Assembly: GCA_037953625.1 (NCBI GenBank)
Contig: CM075651.1
Span: 151,854,001 to 151,918,000 of the forward strand
Direction: 5' to 3'
Origin: Crotalaria pallida
Lineage: Eukaryota > Streptophyta > Magnoliopsida > Fabales > Fabaceae
DNA: 64,000 bases
Shown here: positions 1 to 12,697 of the stretch, in pieces
How the letters are laid out: every line of letters begins with the position of its first letter
How positions within the stretch are numbered: the first letter of the stretch is position 1
Notes under the pieces: model-generated
What the model was told of the DNA's origin: nothing
What the model saw: only the letters and a program-made list of their open reading frames with translations
The model's database searches: none
Translations under genes and position numbers: made by a program

Positions 1-446
1 GTGAATTGATAGTTTTTAAAATAAATCACAAACATTTATAATTAATATTTTATAAATTAGTTGGAGTGATTTATGTTTCGTAAGTCAATAATTTATATAT
101 ATATATATATTTTAAATTTAAATTATTTTACCTTTATTAGTTAATTTTTTCTTTTATAGGTTTAGATTTTTTTTTATCTTTTCTGAATTTTCTCATTATT
201 CATCGAATAAAAAAATTTAAAAAATCATGTGTCATACGTGATATAGGAGGTAGGCTATATGACATTATCGATATGTATTTCTATTTACCATGCTAATACT
301 ACTTGACGGAATCAGATAGACGAAAGACATAATTCTAAAACTTTAAACTTTGAAAAAACTGACAGTTTGAAAAAAAAACTTCAAAAAACTAAAAGCAAAA
401 TTCACCCTGCTTATAGGAACCAAAAAAATTTAATTAGCCCTAATCC

Positions 447-447
<1 letters not shown>

Positions 448-513
<66 letters not shown>
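448..513. repeat. (AAT)22 microsatellite
   Basis: An uninterrupted run of about 22 AAT units. Such tracts are common and length-variable in plant intergenic DNA. Confidence 0.95.
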
Positions 514-514
<1 letters not shown>

Positions 515-680
515 TGTTTTCTTAAACTCAACTCATAGAATTGAAAATAAAACATAGTAAATATATATTGAAAAACTAAGTTTATAAGTTCTCATAATTG
601 TAAATTCATCTTTTTCCATTGTAAAACTCTTAATACTCTTATTCTCAATACTAAAGCTAAAGTTAAGAAATTATTAATAA

Positions 681-709
681 CTAGTAAATTTTCCCGTGCA
701 ATGCACGGG
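681..709 (-). mobile_element. Helitron 3' terminus (minus orientation)
   Basis: Read on the minus strand, an 8-bp-stem hairpin (CCCGTGCA, loop A or T, TGCACGGG; 693-709) is followed 8 nt later by CTAG (681-684) and then T. This is the 3' end signature of plant Helitrons, which insert between A and T. The body would extend to the right, to higher coordinates. The 5' end was not located, so only the terminus is annotated. The loop and spacer differ from the two Helitrons near 27.1 and 50.9 kb, so this is probably a different subfamily. Confidence 0.6.
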
Positions 710-1792
710 TTTTAATTGTTTTTTTTATACATTGTTTTGAGTATAGATTTTGAAAATGTGTTTTTTAGATGATAAGTTGATATAGACTTTTTTTTAATGA
801 TGAATGAGATATTTTTTATTTGAGTAGTAATATCATTGCAAGCAACTTAGCAAAATGCTCTAGATAATAAGTTTCTTCATAAGAAAGAATGCATATGAAA
901 TCCGTGTACAAATTGCTTCAATGATGGTACAATCACCGTCGTGACCAATCACCGTCGTGACCAATACAAAAGAAATCTCTTAATCTCATTGTATCTCCTT
1001 GACTCAACTCTTATCAGCAGCATTTACACTTCTTCAAATAATCTCATCTCACCTAATAATTTAGCATTATAATCAATTTCTTTCAAATTTTGATCTTTCT
1101 CATTGCTAGAAGACAAAGCAGAGCAAGGTTAAAATAAATTCAACAACAAATAATGTAAAGGTTGAAATCATAAATAAATCTCGCTCGTCAAAGAAAAAAA
1201 TTATGAACCTGCAACTTTTCATTATACTATGGTTTGAACAATACATAATCAAGGAACGAAAAAAAAAAAGACCATGCTTCAACATAAAGGGTGATTTAGA
1301 GAATATCTCTAAAAACTACATAAGAAAGAGTAATGAGTGATTTACTGTGATTCAACATAGACTGATATAAGCCATCTTAGGCCTCAAGTAGGTTCAAAAG
1401 AATCCTAAACTTGTCGCATAAGGAGCAGACCCTCCAACCTACAATGATACAATCATCATCACCCAAAAATCGCCTAATAGAAATTCTACAGGATTACCAA
1501 CTGTTACAGAATCACATACCCTACATGATTTTTATTCTTAATTTAAACTTTTTTTTTGGACATAAAAATACCTGTTTGAAAAAAAAAAGCAAACCCAAAA
1601 TTCAAAAAATCGAAGGATTTGTGCCAAAAATGTAAAAAAAAAAAAAAGAAGAGAGAGTCTTCACCCATTTGTGCCAAATAAAAAACCCATTATAGCTTTT
1701 CTTTCATTCACTGATTTGGAAATTTGTAAAAAAATACCCAAATCAAAAATTCATAAAAAAAAAAAAGCAAATCAAATCTTTAGGGTCACAAA

Positions 1793-1930
1793 AGAAAAAA
1801 AGAAGAAAAAAAAAGAATGATAGAAGAAAAAAAGAAAAGAAGAAGAATAAGAACGATGGAAAAAGGAAAAAAGAAAAAGAAGAAGAAAAAGACCGTTGGA
1901 AGAAGAAAAGAAAAAGAAAAAGAAGAAAGT
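1793..1930 (+). repeat. Purine-rich tract
   Basis: About 140 nt of almost pure A and G (runs of GAA, AAG and AAAG) with very few pyrimidines. On the other strand it reads as a Phe/Ser-rich open frame, which is a composition artefact. Confidence 0.8.
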
Positions 1931-2868
1931 GTGTCAAATGTGATGACATACACATAATCGAATTTAGTAATTGAAGAAAAATTACATCAATGATTTCATT
2001 TGAACTGAATGAAAAAATAACAAAAATATTACAATTTTAAATAATATGATTCAGTGTTTTTGGGAGAGGAAGAGGCTATGAGAAAAGAGAATGAAATAGA
2101 CGGTTGAGATTTAATTTTAAAAACACCTCATGGATGGCTGAGATTAACAGTTAAGTACTCTTCATTAATAACATATTTAGGAGGAAAAAGGCAACATCAA
2201 AGGAGGGAAATGTTTTTTGCCCTCATACTTCTCCTATTTTAATATACGTTGATATGTTGATAATAATAAGTGTTTAGACGAGCTTTTTGTTAATTCCAGA
2301 AGTCAAAGCTTTTTTTGATCAAAGCAAATTGAAAACAAAGCTTTCGTTTTTTTTTTCCCGGTATTATCTATTCATCCTATTCAATGCTCTAATTAAACCT
2401 CCAAAGCGGAAGCCACCCCCTTCATGGAACATATTCATGAAATTATATTTTCAACAACCAAAAAAAAAATCACCAATTGGTTTCCGGTATGACATTTCTA
2501 AATATGAAAGCAAATTGACTTCTGGTGAAATCCAAACATACTCTAAAAACCACTGAATCAAACACAAGAAGCCCTAACAGGAGCACATGACTACCTTGGT
2601 TTATATACTTTTTCCCCTTCTGGTACAAGAAAACATATTCTAATGTTAACCGGTGAGTTCTACAACACATTCTATTATATAATTAACTTAGGAGTAACAT
2701 CCTAATTGAATGTACAACATCATTAACAGAGACGCACATGATAGAAAGCCTTGCTGGTAAGTAGTTAGCTAGACACCCTATCTGCCAAAAAAATCTTCAA
2801 TCCGCTATGAGAATATGCCAGTAATTAATTCAAAATAACATACTGGTTTCACCTGCGTGATAAAAACA

Positions 2869-5800
2869 CTATATTCTCCTTTTTCCACGTCTTCTACTGC
2901 CTATATCAACTAGCCTTGATGATGATTGAGGAGGTAAGGGTGCTGAAAGACCAACAGATTCTGGGATATCAAGATTTTCTCCCATAGTTGGGCCTGCCAT
3001 TGCACGTTTCATGTCCAATTCATATAATTGCGGAACTTCAAATCTTGCTTTGTCAATCTGTTAATCAAGATGACGAAACAAACAATAATTAAAACTGTAA
3101 ATGAAGCCAAACACATAATGCAGAATGCTTCTTTCTCGAGAACTTACTAGTTCAATATGATAGATGGATGCATGTGCATCAGCAATTCTCTTGTTCAAAT
3201 CTTCTAATTTTTTTCTCTGAAACTCGGCATTCTCCATTTCGTTTCCCCTTTCCCCTAATTCTTTATATAAAGCTGCAAGAGTCAAGGCCAAGAGACAACA
3301 ATATTCAAACAACTAAGCAATATTTTGTGCCAATAAAAAAATTTAAGAAAGAAAGGAAGAGAGACAACTAAGCATCTTCAACATAAAGACAGGAAAAAAG
3401 CAGATGATGCAAGAAACAACAATACAAAGATAGCCTGAGACCTGTATTATATATATAGAGAGAGAGGGAGATGGAGAAAAACAGAAACTCTGTCCACAAG
3501 AGTAAATTATTTGGCGATTTTGATGAAATTTCAAGCATTGCACTATAATTAAATATGCGAAATAGATGCGAAGAAACAGCAAGTCGTATTCTTTAATCCT
3601 ATAATTCACAAGAAGTAAATGCTCCAAAGACTCGGGAGTTGGGACAAACCAAGGCAACACACAAAATGTCCAAGAGCTTACTCCAAATACATAGGCAGGA
3701 AAACAATGCCAAGGTAAATGACTATGGTCTTTGAACTGCTAAAACACTAACACAGACATCAGGAAATGATGCCCTATGAGGTCCTACAGAGCTACATAAA
3801 AATGTTAATACTTAGTACTATTCCTTTTAATACAGTTGACATGAAAATCCTGACCTTGAAGAGCACCTAATTTCAAGATAAGGTTAGCAAGGTCAAAACA
3901 CAAGGAGAGGAAGGAAAAGAGTAGCGCAGTTCACAAGGCTCCCCACCCAATAGAGTCTGGGAAAGACAGATGTACGCAACCTTACCCCACAAATGAAGAG
4001 GCTGTTTTTAGGAAGGAAAGGAAGGAACTGGAGAAAGAATGTTTATGGATTAGGTTCCATAATAGTACAAGGTCCAGATCCTTTAAACGTTTCCAAGAAA
4101 AAACTAAATAGAATCAAGAAGAGAAAGTAGTTATACTAAATCAGAGGATTCCCTATCATTAAAGTTATGGAGAACATGAAAAAATCTCAACAGAAACCTG
4201 AAACTCACTGAGAATAGAATCAATTTATAGGATAATAGAGTAAAATGGAAAAGGTGTGTGAAGATAAATGGCCACCAGAAAGGGTTATATCCTATCACAA
4301 ACAAATCATCACAGAACCTGAAATGTGAAACATCATCACCCAGCATCAAACCAGCAAAAGTACTGCATAATACCCAAGGGAAATATAAACTGTCAAGGAC
4401 TTACATGGGTACATTTCCTGTACATATGGGATTCCACCTACCCATTTTGATTTAAGTTGGAGTTACAATGAAGAATCTTATCCCAAAGGGAATGTCACTC
4501 CAAAAGAAAATGCCATAACCATTTGCCGACCAAGGCAAAGTTCTTATTTCTTAGACAAATTTCCTGGTCGCCTTCTACAAATCTCCCAACTCACTGGATG
4601 GTCCGTTCTGTTCTGGCCAACACAACACCAAAGAAATCCCTCACAATATCCACTATCCTCTCAGAAACCCTACATGAATCCTAAATAGGAAGAGGCAACA
4701 GAGAGGATGACTTCATGAACATTACTGAACGAGCATGACCCAATCACCGAAAAGAGAGTGCCTTTCCATCTATCAAACCTCTTGCAAATCATTAGGATAA
4801 TGGGATCCCAAAAGAAGCAGGTCAATGCTTACCACAGAAAAGAAACACTCAGAAAGGTGAAAGGCTGTCAATCAAAGAAGCTGAGGGCAAAAGAGACCGG
4901 TATAGCCACTCTTAACCAAGATTTATCTTCAAGCCAGAAAAAAGCCGAACAAATCTAGAGGAAAGGCAATACATTCCAAAGGCACTCTAAATACTCAGAC
5001 AAGAAAAACATATATTCATCCACAAACAGTAGGTGGGGAACACTTGAAGTCATCATATAATATTTCCATTCACTAACTACGAAGTGTTAGATGGAGACGT
5101 ACCTGTCAAAACTGATAGCACCCAGATCTGTGTTGGAACATCATAAAGCTTCTTTGCCAAGGTCAAAGATGATCTCAATATCTCCCTGGCTTGTACAGTG
5201 TCATGCAATGAAAGGGCCAAACTGCCAAGGATTGTCAAATATTGGGAAACAAGTTGAAGGTTCCCCAAATAAGTATGTGTCAGCTGCAATCCCCTTGCCA
5301 AGCGGTTCCTGAAACAAATTTGTAACTTAGAGGAAGGAGGAAGAAAGAGAAATTACATATATGGGTGGAGATAAGAGTTCAGTTGCAAATGAAGTTCTAT
5401 TCTTAAGACCATTTAGTTTGTAGATCTGCAGATAACTCATCCTCATTCTAAATTATTGGGAAAATCTCTTGCATATATTTACTCAGAGACAAATAACTCG
5501 GATTGAACAAGAATTATTATCCAAAACTTACCTTGCTTCTTGTAGATCTTGCTGCTTCATCAATAAAAGACCATAAGCAAAAAGAACACCTGTTTTCTCT
5601 CTAACTCCTACAAAAGAATCCATTACTCCATAAACTGGCCCAATCAAATCACGTGCCTGCATGCAAACTATCATTCGATTAAAAATATGTTTATGGGATT
5701 AAATTACTCCAACAAAGTACTTGGAACCAAATCAATTTGTTGTTACAAGTATTGTTCCACCTGTGCAGAAGATTCAGCATCACCAATGCAGATATAAGAG

Positions 5801-8800
5801 ACAGCTGCGTAAACTTGGCACATTGCTTGCATTGATTTGCTCTCTGTAAGCTGCACAGAAATATGTAGTTAGTTTTGATTTACCGTGAAGTTATTCCCAG
5901 TTTCCCACATACAACTTACGGCAATCTCTAAACAAAAAACAACAACAAAGTATGCTAAAACAGCAAATGAATTTATCAGTTAACTAAACAGCAGAGACTA
6001 CATTTTGATCACTAATAAAATATCACATATATGTTATAGACATATCAAATACATACCTTCACTGCTTCAATAAAATGAAAAGCAGCCTCATTGTAACAGC
6101 CAACAGAATGAGCATATTGGCCTCTAAGCATCTCAATGATGCACTCGCAAGCCTGTAATATAGTTGGAAACCGCATGAACCAATTTTTCATCTGTGCCAA
6201 AGCCTGATATTTTGCAGCAAATATCATTAGTGCAAGAAAAATATCATTTCTAGAACATAACAGGATTCAAGGTCACTGCCAACTTTTAAATCTGCTAGTG
6301 CAAGAAAAATATAACCACAAACCAGTTAAAAGGGTAGAATGGTAGATTATTAATTGGCATTTGAAATCTTTTGGAATAAATTAACAAAATGCAAGCTATC
6401 ACATATTCTCGTCTGAAAAGGTGGCAAAATATACCAGAGGAAATAACCAACCTCTTGTGCTTCAACGAATTCTGCTCGTGTGAGCTCTATGGCGACTTTG
6501 TTTTCAAGAAACTGAATAAGTATCATTAAGTACACACCAGCCATCCAGATAGAAGAGTGTCGCAAGTCTACTTCTGTTTAAAAAGAAAGTTAAACAAGGT
6601 TGCACAAGGACTTCTTTGCATGACATCATATGATTATCTTGTGAACATGACTAGAATAATGAATCTCACCTCTGCCACTATCAGTAATTCCAAGCTTCCC
6701 CAACTCATCTGCAAGGAGGAAATATTATTTAAATGGGGAAAATAAGTCCAAAGGGGATGGGACTATTCTATCTCTAAAGTAGTGCACAGCATCAATGATT
6801 AATATGGAAATCCATTTGTGTGAACAAAAACATACATTAGGCATTAAAGCCTACAGGCAAACAGAAAAGGACTGTGATATCTGTTATTGGACATAGAAGA
6901 TATCTATGCCTCTGGACAATGTTAGACAGTGGAAGTAGAGGTCAAAGGAAATAATTCAGACAACATCAAAGATCACCACCAGGCTATCTGGACAGCTTAT
7001 TCCTACACATTTGTTTCATATACCATGACAAATTTTTACTATTTTGGATTCAAAATCAGTAGTAAAAGTACTTGTTATCTAAATGTTTTACTTTTATATG
7101 TCAAACCGAGCAATAAATTGATATTAAAGCGAAAAGGAGAAGGAAAAAATATGCAAACACACACAAACAGCTGCTGAACCACCTTGAATTAAACGTATTC
7201 CAGACTGTATGCGCTTTCCACACTCCTTAAAAAGTCCCTTTGGGCGCCCAAATATAACAACTATTAGATCAACTAATGCATATACAGCACTTCTAGGAAG
7301 CCATTCGCCATCAATAGGAGGAGGTGCTAGCTGAAGCTTATCTCCTAGTGTCTTTCTGACATTCCCAAAATATACTGGTTCCAGAGGTTCCTGCCCAACT
7401 GAACTCAGCCCACTCATGTTTCGCAGCTGCTCTTGAATCATTGCCTGCTTTTCAGATAGTGCTACCCTATCCCTGTAGTGAAGCTCAGACCGGGAGAGAC
7501 TTTGATCTAAAGCATCGAGTTCCTTCATTAGCTCTTGCATCTTCTGCGTTTGTTGCATATCAGCCTTCATGGCAGCATCCAGATTGTCTACATGGGGTGC
7601 AGCATTCTTGTAATCACATAGCCGCAATCGATAGAATATGTGAAGTAATTCATTATAAAAGAGCAATCCAGGGCATTGTTGTCTCTGAGTAGTGCATGGA
7701 AATGAGGGGAAGAAAAAAAATTAGGTGTAATGAAAAAAGAATCATGGTACAGTTCATATGAAAACATGCATGTGTCAGTGAGTGTGCTTTAGAACATTTG
7801 CAAGAAGCTAAAGAACATTTGCACTCACTTTTTCTGGCCCAATTGAATCCCAAATGTCATTGCATTTGTTAACAGCTTGCTCAACCAAACTATCTTCGTC
7901 CCATTGCATGAGGTGGACATGCAATATTGAAGTGGCAAAAAACATCTGCACCATAGTGATAAAGAAGGAAATTACAAACAGAACTCTGGCAAAATCATAG
8001 TAATCTAAGCACAAATGAGGTTGCCTTCAGCACACTAGAGAGTTGGTGTGTGCGCACACACACACACACGTGTGAAAAGAAGTAAAAAGTGGGATAAAGG
8101 TAGCCATTAAAAAAGATGAAAGTGAGGATTTAAGAATGAGGAGAAAGTAGGAAACAGAAGTGAGAGTTTACTGAATTAATAATTTAATTCAGTTTAATTA
8201 TATTTGTGTTATTACATCATTTCCTCTATCAATTTGTTTAACAAAAAAATAATAGTGTCTCCAGGATTTTTGGTGCAAAAGTGAAAAGCAAAATCTATCA
8301 GAAGGTTCTACTTATTAGTTGTAGAAATTCACCAACAGAATCAGTGGCAAAGAGCAGAAAAGGAAGAAAAGGACATGTTTTCTCTTGTAACCTTTGACAG
8401 CATACCTGCAACTCTGGGTAGCATATTTCAATAGCACAGACATTTCCACACTCTAAGGCAGAGAGTGAACCCCGGTAGTCTCCTTCAATTGATAAAGCAT
8501 TGGCGAGCTGTGAATTGAAGTTGCAAGACCACAACTTCATTGAAATACTACAAGAAAATAAACCGGAAACTATGAATATGTTATAGATGCAGCAATAGCT
8601 TTTAAAAGTAGCATGCAACAGAATTGAACTGAAAAAAACATAAGATAAATAGTTTACAATGCCTTAAAAGAAGTTTATCAAAATCAAATATCGAACACCT
8701 TTGACACATACCAGACACAGGCACTCGAGTAAAAAAGTAAAAGATGGTTTCAGGAAATGTACAGATTAGGTACATTGTGCAATAATTACTGTTCACTATC

Positions 8801-10461
8801 TACAACCACGATTTCTATACTAACCCTGGAACACCAATCATATACGCCAAGCTTGTTACGATTCAGAAATGGAGGATATAATTACTATTTACCATCTTCA
8901 GCTACTATTTCTTCATCAGATAGAAACTTTATTGATAATTGAAGAAAAACCATACAACAAGAGCACGACAAGAATCGGAACATGGAACAAAGGAATCGGA
9001 AGGTAAACAATACATCATAGTTATTCATTCAAACACAGAACCAAGGCTAGGAAGCGCTTTATAGTTTCTTTCTACAGAACCAACTAGTGTTGTTGAAACA
9101 GACAGTCCGACAAGCCTAATTGAACCTAACCAGTTATAGTTCAATCCGATAAAGGAACTAAAGGCCAGACTGCTTCAGACTAGTCAAAAGCAGGTTGGAT
9201 CAATCAACCAACGTCATATTTCAATCTTTTTTTTTATATTAAATAATAAAAATCATACATTTCGATTTTCAAATTATTCATATGATGTCATCCAATTTGG
9301 CCCGTTAATTATATGGTTATTCATTCAAGCACGGTACTAAGGCTAAGGCCCTTTCTACATAACCGACCAGTGTTATTAAAACCAGATGGTCCGACCGTTC
9401 TAATTGTAAACCAAATACTTAACCAGGTATGGTTCAATCTTATAACAAAAATAACGGTCACACCACTTTAGACTAGTTGAACCAATCAACCAATAGGATA
9501 TTTTAAACAAAAGTTGATTTTTTTTTTTTAACATTCCATAAATGATTTTACCGACACATTCATTCCATATGTGAAGAAAGGCAACTTGGCGCTATAAAGT
9601 TCCCTCTATGCATAGGGTCCTCTAGGGAAGTGGCACACCAACTATGCGCGCCAAAAGTAGGCAAATTTCATATTATTGGATCCGCGACCAATAAACCCTA
9701 TGAACTCATCCCATTCGACCAGTCAATTTAAATGATCGAACCTCGCAAACTAAAAGACACATCCAGAGGCGCCAATTTTTATTTTTCCAAAGGTCCCTCC
9801 AAAGGTTATAAATCTGGATCCGCGACCGCTACATATGCCGCAATATCATAGTTTTAGGATTTGCCAAAACTGCAATTGCTCGCAATAGACCTTATAGCAT
9901 CAAGGTTTTGAGAGTATCCGAAACCGCAACCGCTGCTTAAAACCTTACTCCCTCCACCCTCCACTCCACAACAACTGAATTATTTTTTTTTCCAGAGTTG
10001 TTTAAAGACAAGAAAGAAACAAAGCAATGAAATGGTAATGATAACCTATGATTACGGCATATATATATATAAACTCACTCATTTCCAGCAGAAGCAGAAG
10101 CAGAAGCAGAAGCGGTAAGTTCCAATCCCTTATGCAAAACCTGTTTCTGAAGCGGAATAGCACCGACGAGATGGTAACACTGACTAAGCAAGCTGTAAGC
10201 TCTGCACTTCAATTGGAAGCATGAGGGGATGGATTTGAGGAGCAATTGAGAGCGCTCGAGGTGGGAGCGAGCACGGTTGATGTTGTGAGAATGGTGGAGG
10301 AGGATGGTGGCGATGCGGAGGCGGGTTTTGACTTCAACGATTGGGAAGAAGGAGACTTGGCTTTGACATATGGCTTCTAAGCATTTAATTGCTTTTCCTA
10401 TTTCGCCCTTCTTCTCGTGGTAATCTGCTAATCCCCATAACCCTTCTGCTACTGCTTCCAT
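2869..10461 (-). CDS. SCC4: MAU2/SCC4 sister-chromatid cohesion factor (12 exons, 728 aa)
   Basis: This is the MAU2/SCC4 subunit of the SCC2-SCC4 cohesin loader, which acts in the nucleus to load cohesin on chromatin. The exons join in frame with GT-AG borders: 10461-10079, 8547-8406, 7945-7829, 7684-7183, 6708-6670, 6573-6452, 6203-6057, 5850-5761, 5656-5532, 5308-5103, 3272-3148 and 3057-2869. Together they make 2187 nt, or 728 aa plus stop, close to the plant family length of about 725. Recognisable blocks are the N-terminus MEAVAEGLWGLADYHEK, LWSCNFNSQLANA, CPGLLFYNELLHIFYRLRL, DGEWLPRSA and FMRFPTILQACECIIEMLRG, then the TPR-like helical part NLQLVSQYLTILGSLALSLH, and a basic end RRRGKRRI. 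The second of two adjacent ATGs (10461) matches the family start; the other ATG is at 10464. Intron 1 (about 1.5 kb) and intron 10 (about 1.8 kb) are long and hold repeats. Exon 1 ends in a Ser-Ala repeat coded by a hexanucleotide repeat. No lesion was seen. Confidence 0.95.
3925..4015 (-). mobile_element. Au-SINE-like fragment in MAU2 intron 10
   Basis: On the minus strand the blocks AAACAGCCTCTT, GGGGTAAGGTTGCGTAC and CCCAGACTC occur in order. This is the conserved central and 3' part of the Au SINE family, which is widespread in plants. The tRNA-like head is not recognisable, so this is a partial, decayed copy. Assigned from remembered family motifs. Confidence 0.55.
9016..9510. repeat. 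Two diverged direct copies (about 200 bp) in MAU2 intron 1
   Basis: The segment beginning ATTCATTCAAACACAG near 9021 recurs, diverged, near 9317 (ATTCATTCAAGCACGG). Both continue through ACCAAGGCTA/ACTAAGGCTA, a GACC/ACTAGTGTT-like block and a CAATCAACCAA block. The offset is about 296 bp. They look like two relics of one dispersed repeat. The family was not recognised. Confidence 0.6.
10079..10113 (-). repeat. Coding GCTTCT repeat at the end of MAU2 exon 1
   Basis: A (GCTTCT)n tract codes for alternating Ala-Ser just before GNE at the exon 1 donor (AATGA|GTGAGT). It falls in a spot where plant MAU2 proteins vary, just before the conserved LWSCNFNSQLAN block, so length variation should be tolerated. 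Confidence 0.85.
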
Positions 10462-11251
10462 CATACACACAACACAAAAACAGAGAGATTCCAAAGTCAA
10501 ATTCTTCTAACCACGATGATGATATTGATGCTTTAGTTTTTACTGTACTTTTTAGTTTTTTACTAACAGTAATTTTTTACCTAACCGGAGCAGTAAAGTG
10601 GTAACCACTCCGCAAAAGACACGCAACTGTACAAGAGTTGAGAGATGGGTTGGTGGATCTTTCTCTCAACACTCAACGGCTCGCTTCAACCCTCCATCTC
10701 CTACCTATGATAACTCATTGAAATAGGAGGCCAAGAGAAGGAAGAAAATGCAGAATGGTTAGTGAAAAAGCAAAAGGGAGACGTGACTCTCGCTAATTTG
10801 GAAGGATGGCTTATTTTTGAGGTGTAAAGTTTTTATGATTAATGGGATCTGTCTTATGAAAGCCTAAACCATTTGAAAACATACATTTCTATTTAACTTT
10901 TATAACAAAGTTTCTTTTGCAAGTTGCGTGAATGGATACCGTGGCTTCATAAAAAAATGAGGATGCTTATAAGTAATTAACGAGTTTTAACTTTTTGCCT
11001 TAAATACCAAATTGGTCGCTGTAAATATTCACTTCTTTGAAATTAGATCTTATATTTTGTTTGTTTTGGTTCCTGATTTTCTGTTTCGTTTTGGTTTTGA
11101 TCTTCGTTGACAACTTTGGATAAAATGTTAAAGTGACCTAACGAGATAAGGACTAAAACCAAAACGAAAAAAAAAAAAGTAGGGAGCAAAACCTCTAGGT
11201 AGTGAAAACATAAGGATCAAAATTGACTTATAAATATTGAGTTATTTGACA
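10462..11251. promoter_or_regulatory. Divergent intergenic region between MAU2 and the P450 pseudogene
   Basis: About 790 bp separate the MAU2 start (minus strand) from the P450 start (plus strand). It should hold the MAU2 promoter and 5' UTR. No clear TATA box or named element was identified, and no coding signal is seen. Confidence 0.5.
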
Positions 11252-12697
11252 ATGGATTTGCTGCACTTTGATTACAAGTTTTTAATGTCAATGATTGTAG
11301 TGGTTGGCTTAGGTGGTTTGTTTCTTCTGTTCAATACCTTGGTGAGGAAGCCAGAGAGGCTCCGCTCTAAGCTAAGGAAGCAATTTTCATGCTTGGAAAC
11401 ATCCTGCAGATCAAGAAAACTCATCAACATAAGTCTCCTTCTGTTGAACCCTCTTCTTCTCATGACTATGCTTCACTTATCTTCCCTTTCTTTGAGAAAT
11501 TGTGGCAGGAATATGGTATCTTACATTCACACTATAAATTTTTGTATCATGTAGCTCATATTCATCATAATCAATAGTTCAATACTACTTAGCTAGTTAG
11601 CTTATTACGCGCAGTAGTAGTTTATATTGTTGAATATAATATATGCAATGTCTTTTAAGCTAAGTTACCTATTCACCTAGTAGTTCTTACTCCTTAACCA
11701 ATCCCCATCATTCATCTCACTTTACTCACATCAGAGGTTAAAAAAGTATAAGAACCATTGCCCATCGGTGCATTGGTGCACCCACGATTAGAGGGGGAAC
11801 AATATTTGTTGTACTAATGTGGGTGACAATCTTGTATCATGTATTCCGATCGATCAACTTAATTATTTAAATATTCCATACATAAAAACAAGAAATAAAA
11901 AATTATCCTGTTATTTCATAAAATAAAATAAAATGTTATTCCGTTAAGCCTTAGCAGGTGCACCTTTTACTGAGCGAGCCTTTGAGGGGAAACCTTGGGA
12001 ATTGTATGCTTCTAGTGTTTTGTTTAAACAAGTCAAGATGCATTATATGAGTATTGGATGCTTCTAATATTTTGTTTAAACAGGCAAAACGTTTATGTTT
12101 TCTCTTGGTAACAATCAATATTTGTATGTGGACGAACCTAACATACTGAGAGATATCACGACATGCACATCCTTCGGCTTGGGAAAACCTTTGCGTCAAC
12201 AAGAAGAATTAGGACCTTTGTTGGGTAAGAGTGTTGTAACTTCAAATGGGGCTGTATGGGCCTATCAGAGAAAGATAATAGCTCCTACACTATACACGGA
12301 CAAAGTTAAGGTAGATATTGTTTTCACTTTTAAGCTTGCTCTATGTTGGTATTTATACAATATATTGGCCTCTTATTGACTTACACTATGATTTCACATT
12401 TCCTCCTAAGGGAATGATAACTATAATTAGTGAGTCTGCTAGCTCTTTGCTAAATTTGTGTAGTAGTATAGAAGAAGAAGGTGGAACTGCAGATATAAAA
12501 ATTGATGAGTACATGAGAAGATTTTCTGCGGGTGTTATTTCAAGAGCATGCTTTGGAAGCAATTATTCAAAGGGAGAAGAGATTTTCTTGAAACTTGAAG
12601 CTCTTCAAAAGCTCGTTTCCAAGAAAATTTTAACCCATGGGGCATGCTTTGGATACCTGGCATGAGGTACAACACATCTTTGACTTTTTTAAGGTTC

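Larger units (their letters stand above)
1..2868. other. AT-rich intergenic region downstream of MAU2
   Basis: No coding region with family resemblance was found here. The stretch holds an AAT microsatellite (448-513), a Helitron-type 3' end in minus orientation (681-709), a purine-rich tract (about 1793-1930) and, next to 2869, the likely 3' untranslated region of the minus-strand MAU2 gene. Short open frames exist but are low-complexity (Phe/Lys/Ser from poly-A/T or poly-purine DNA) and are not called as genes. Confidence 0.6.
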
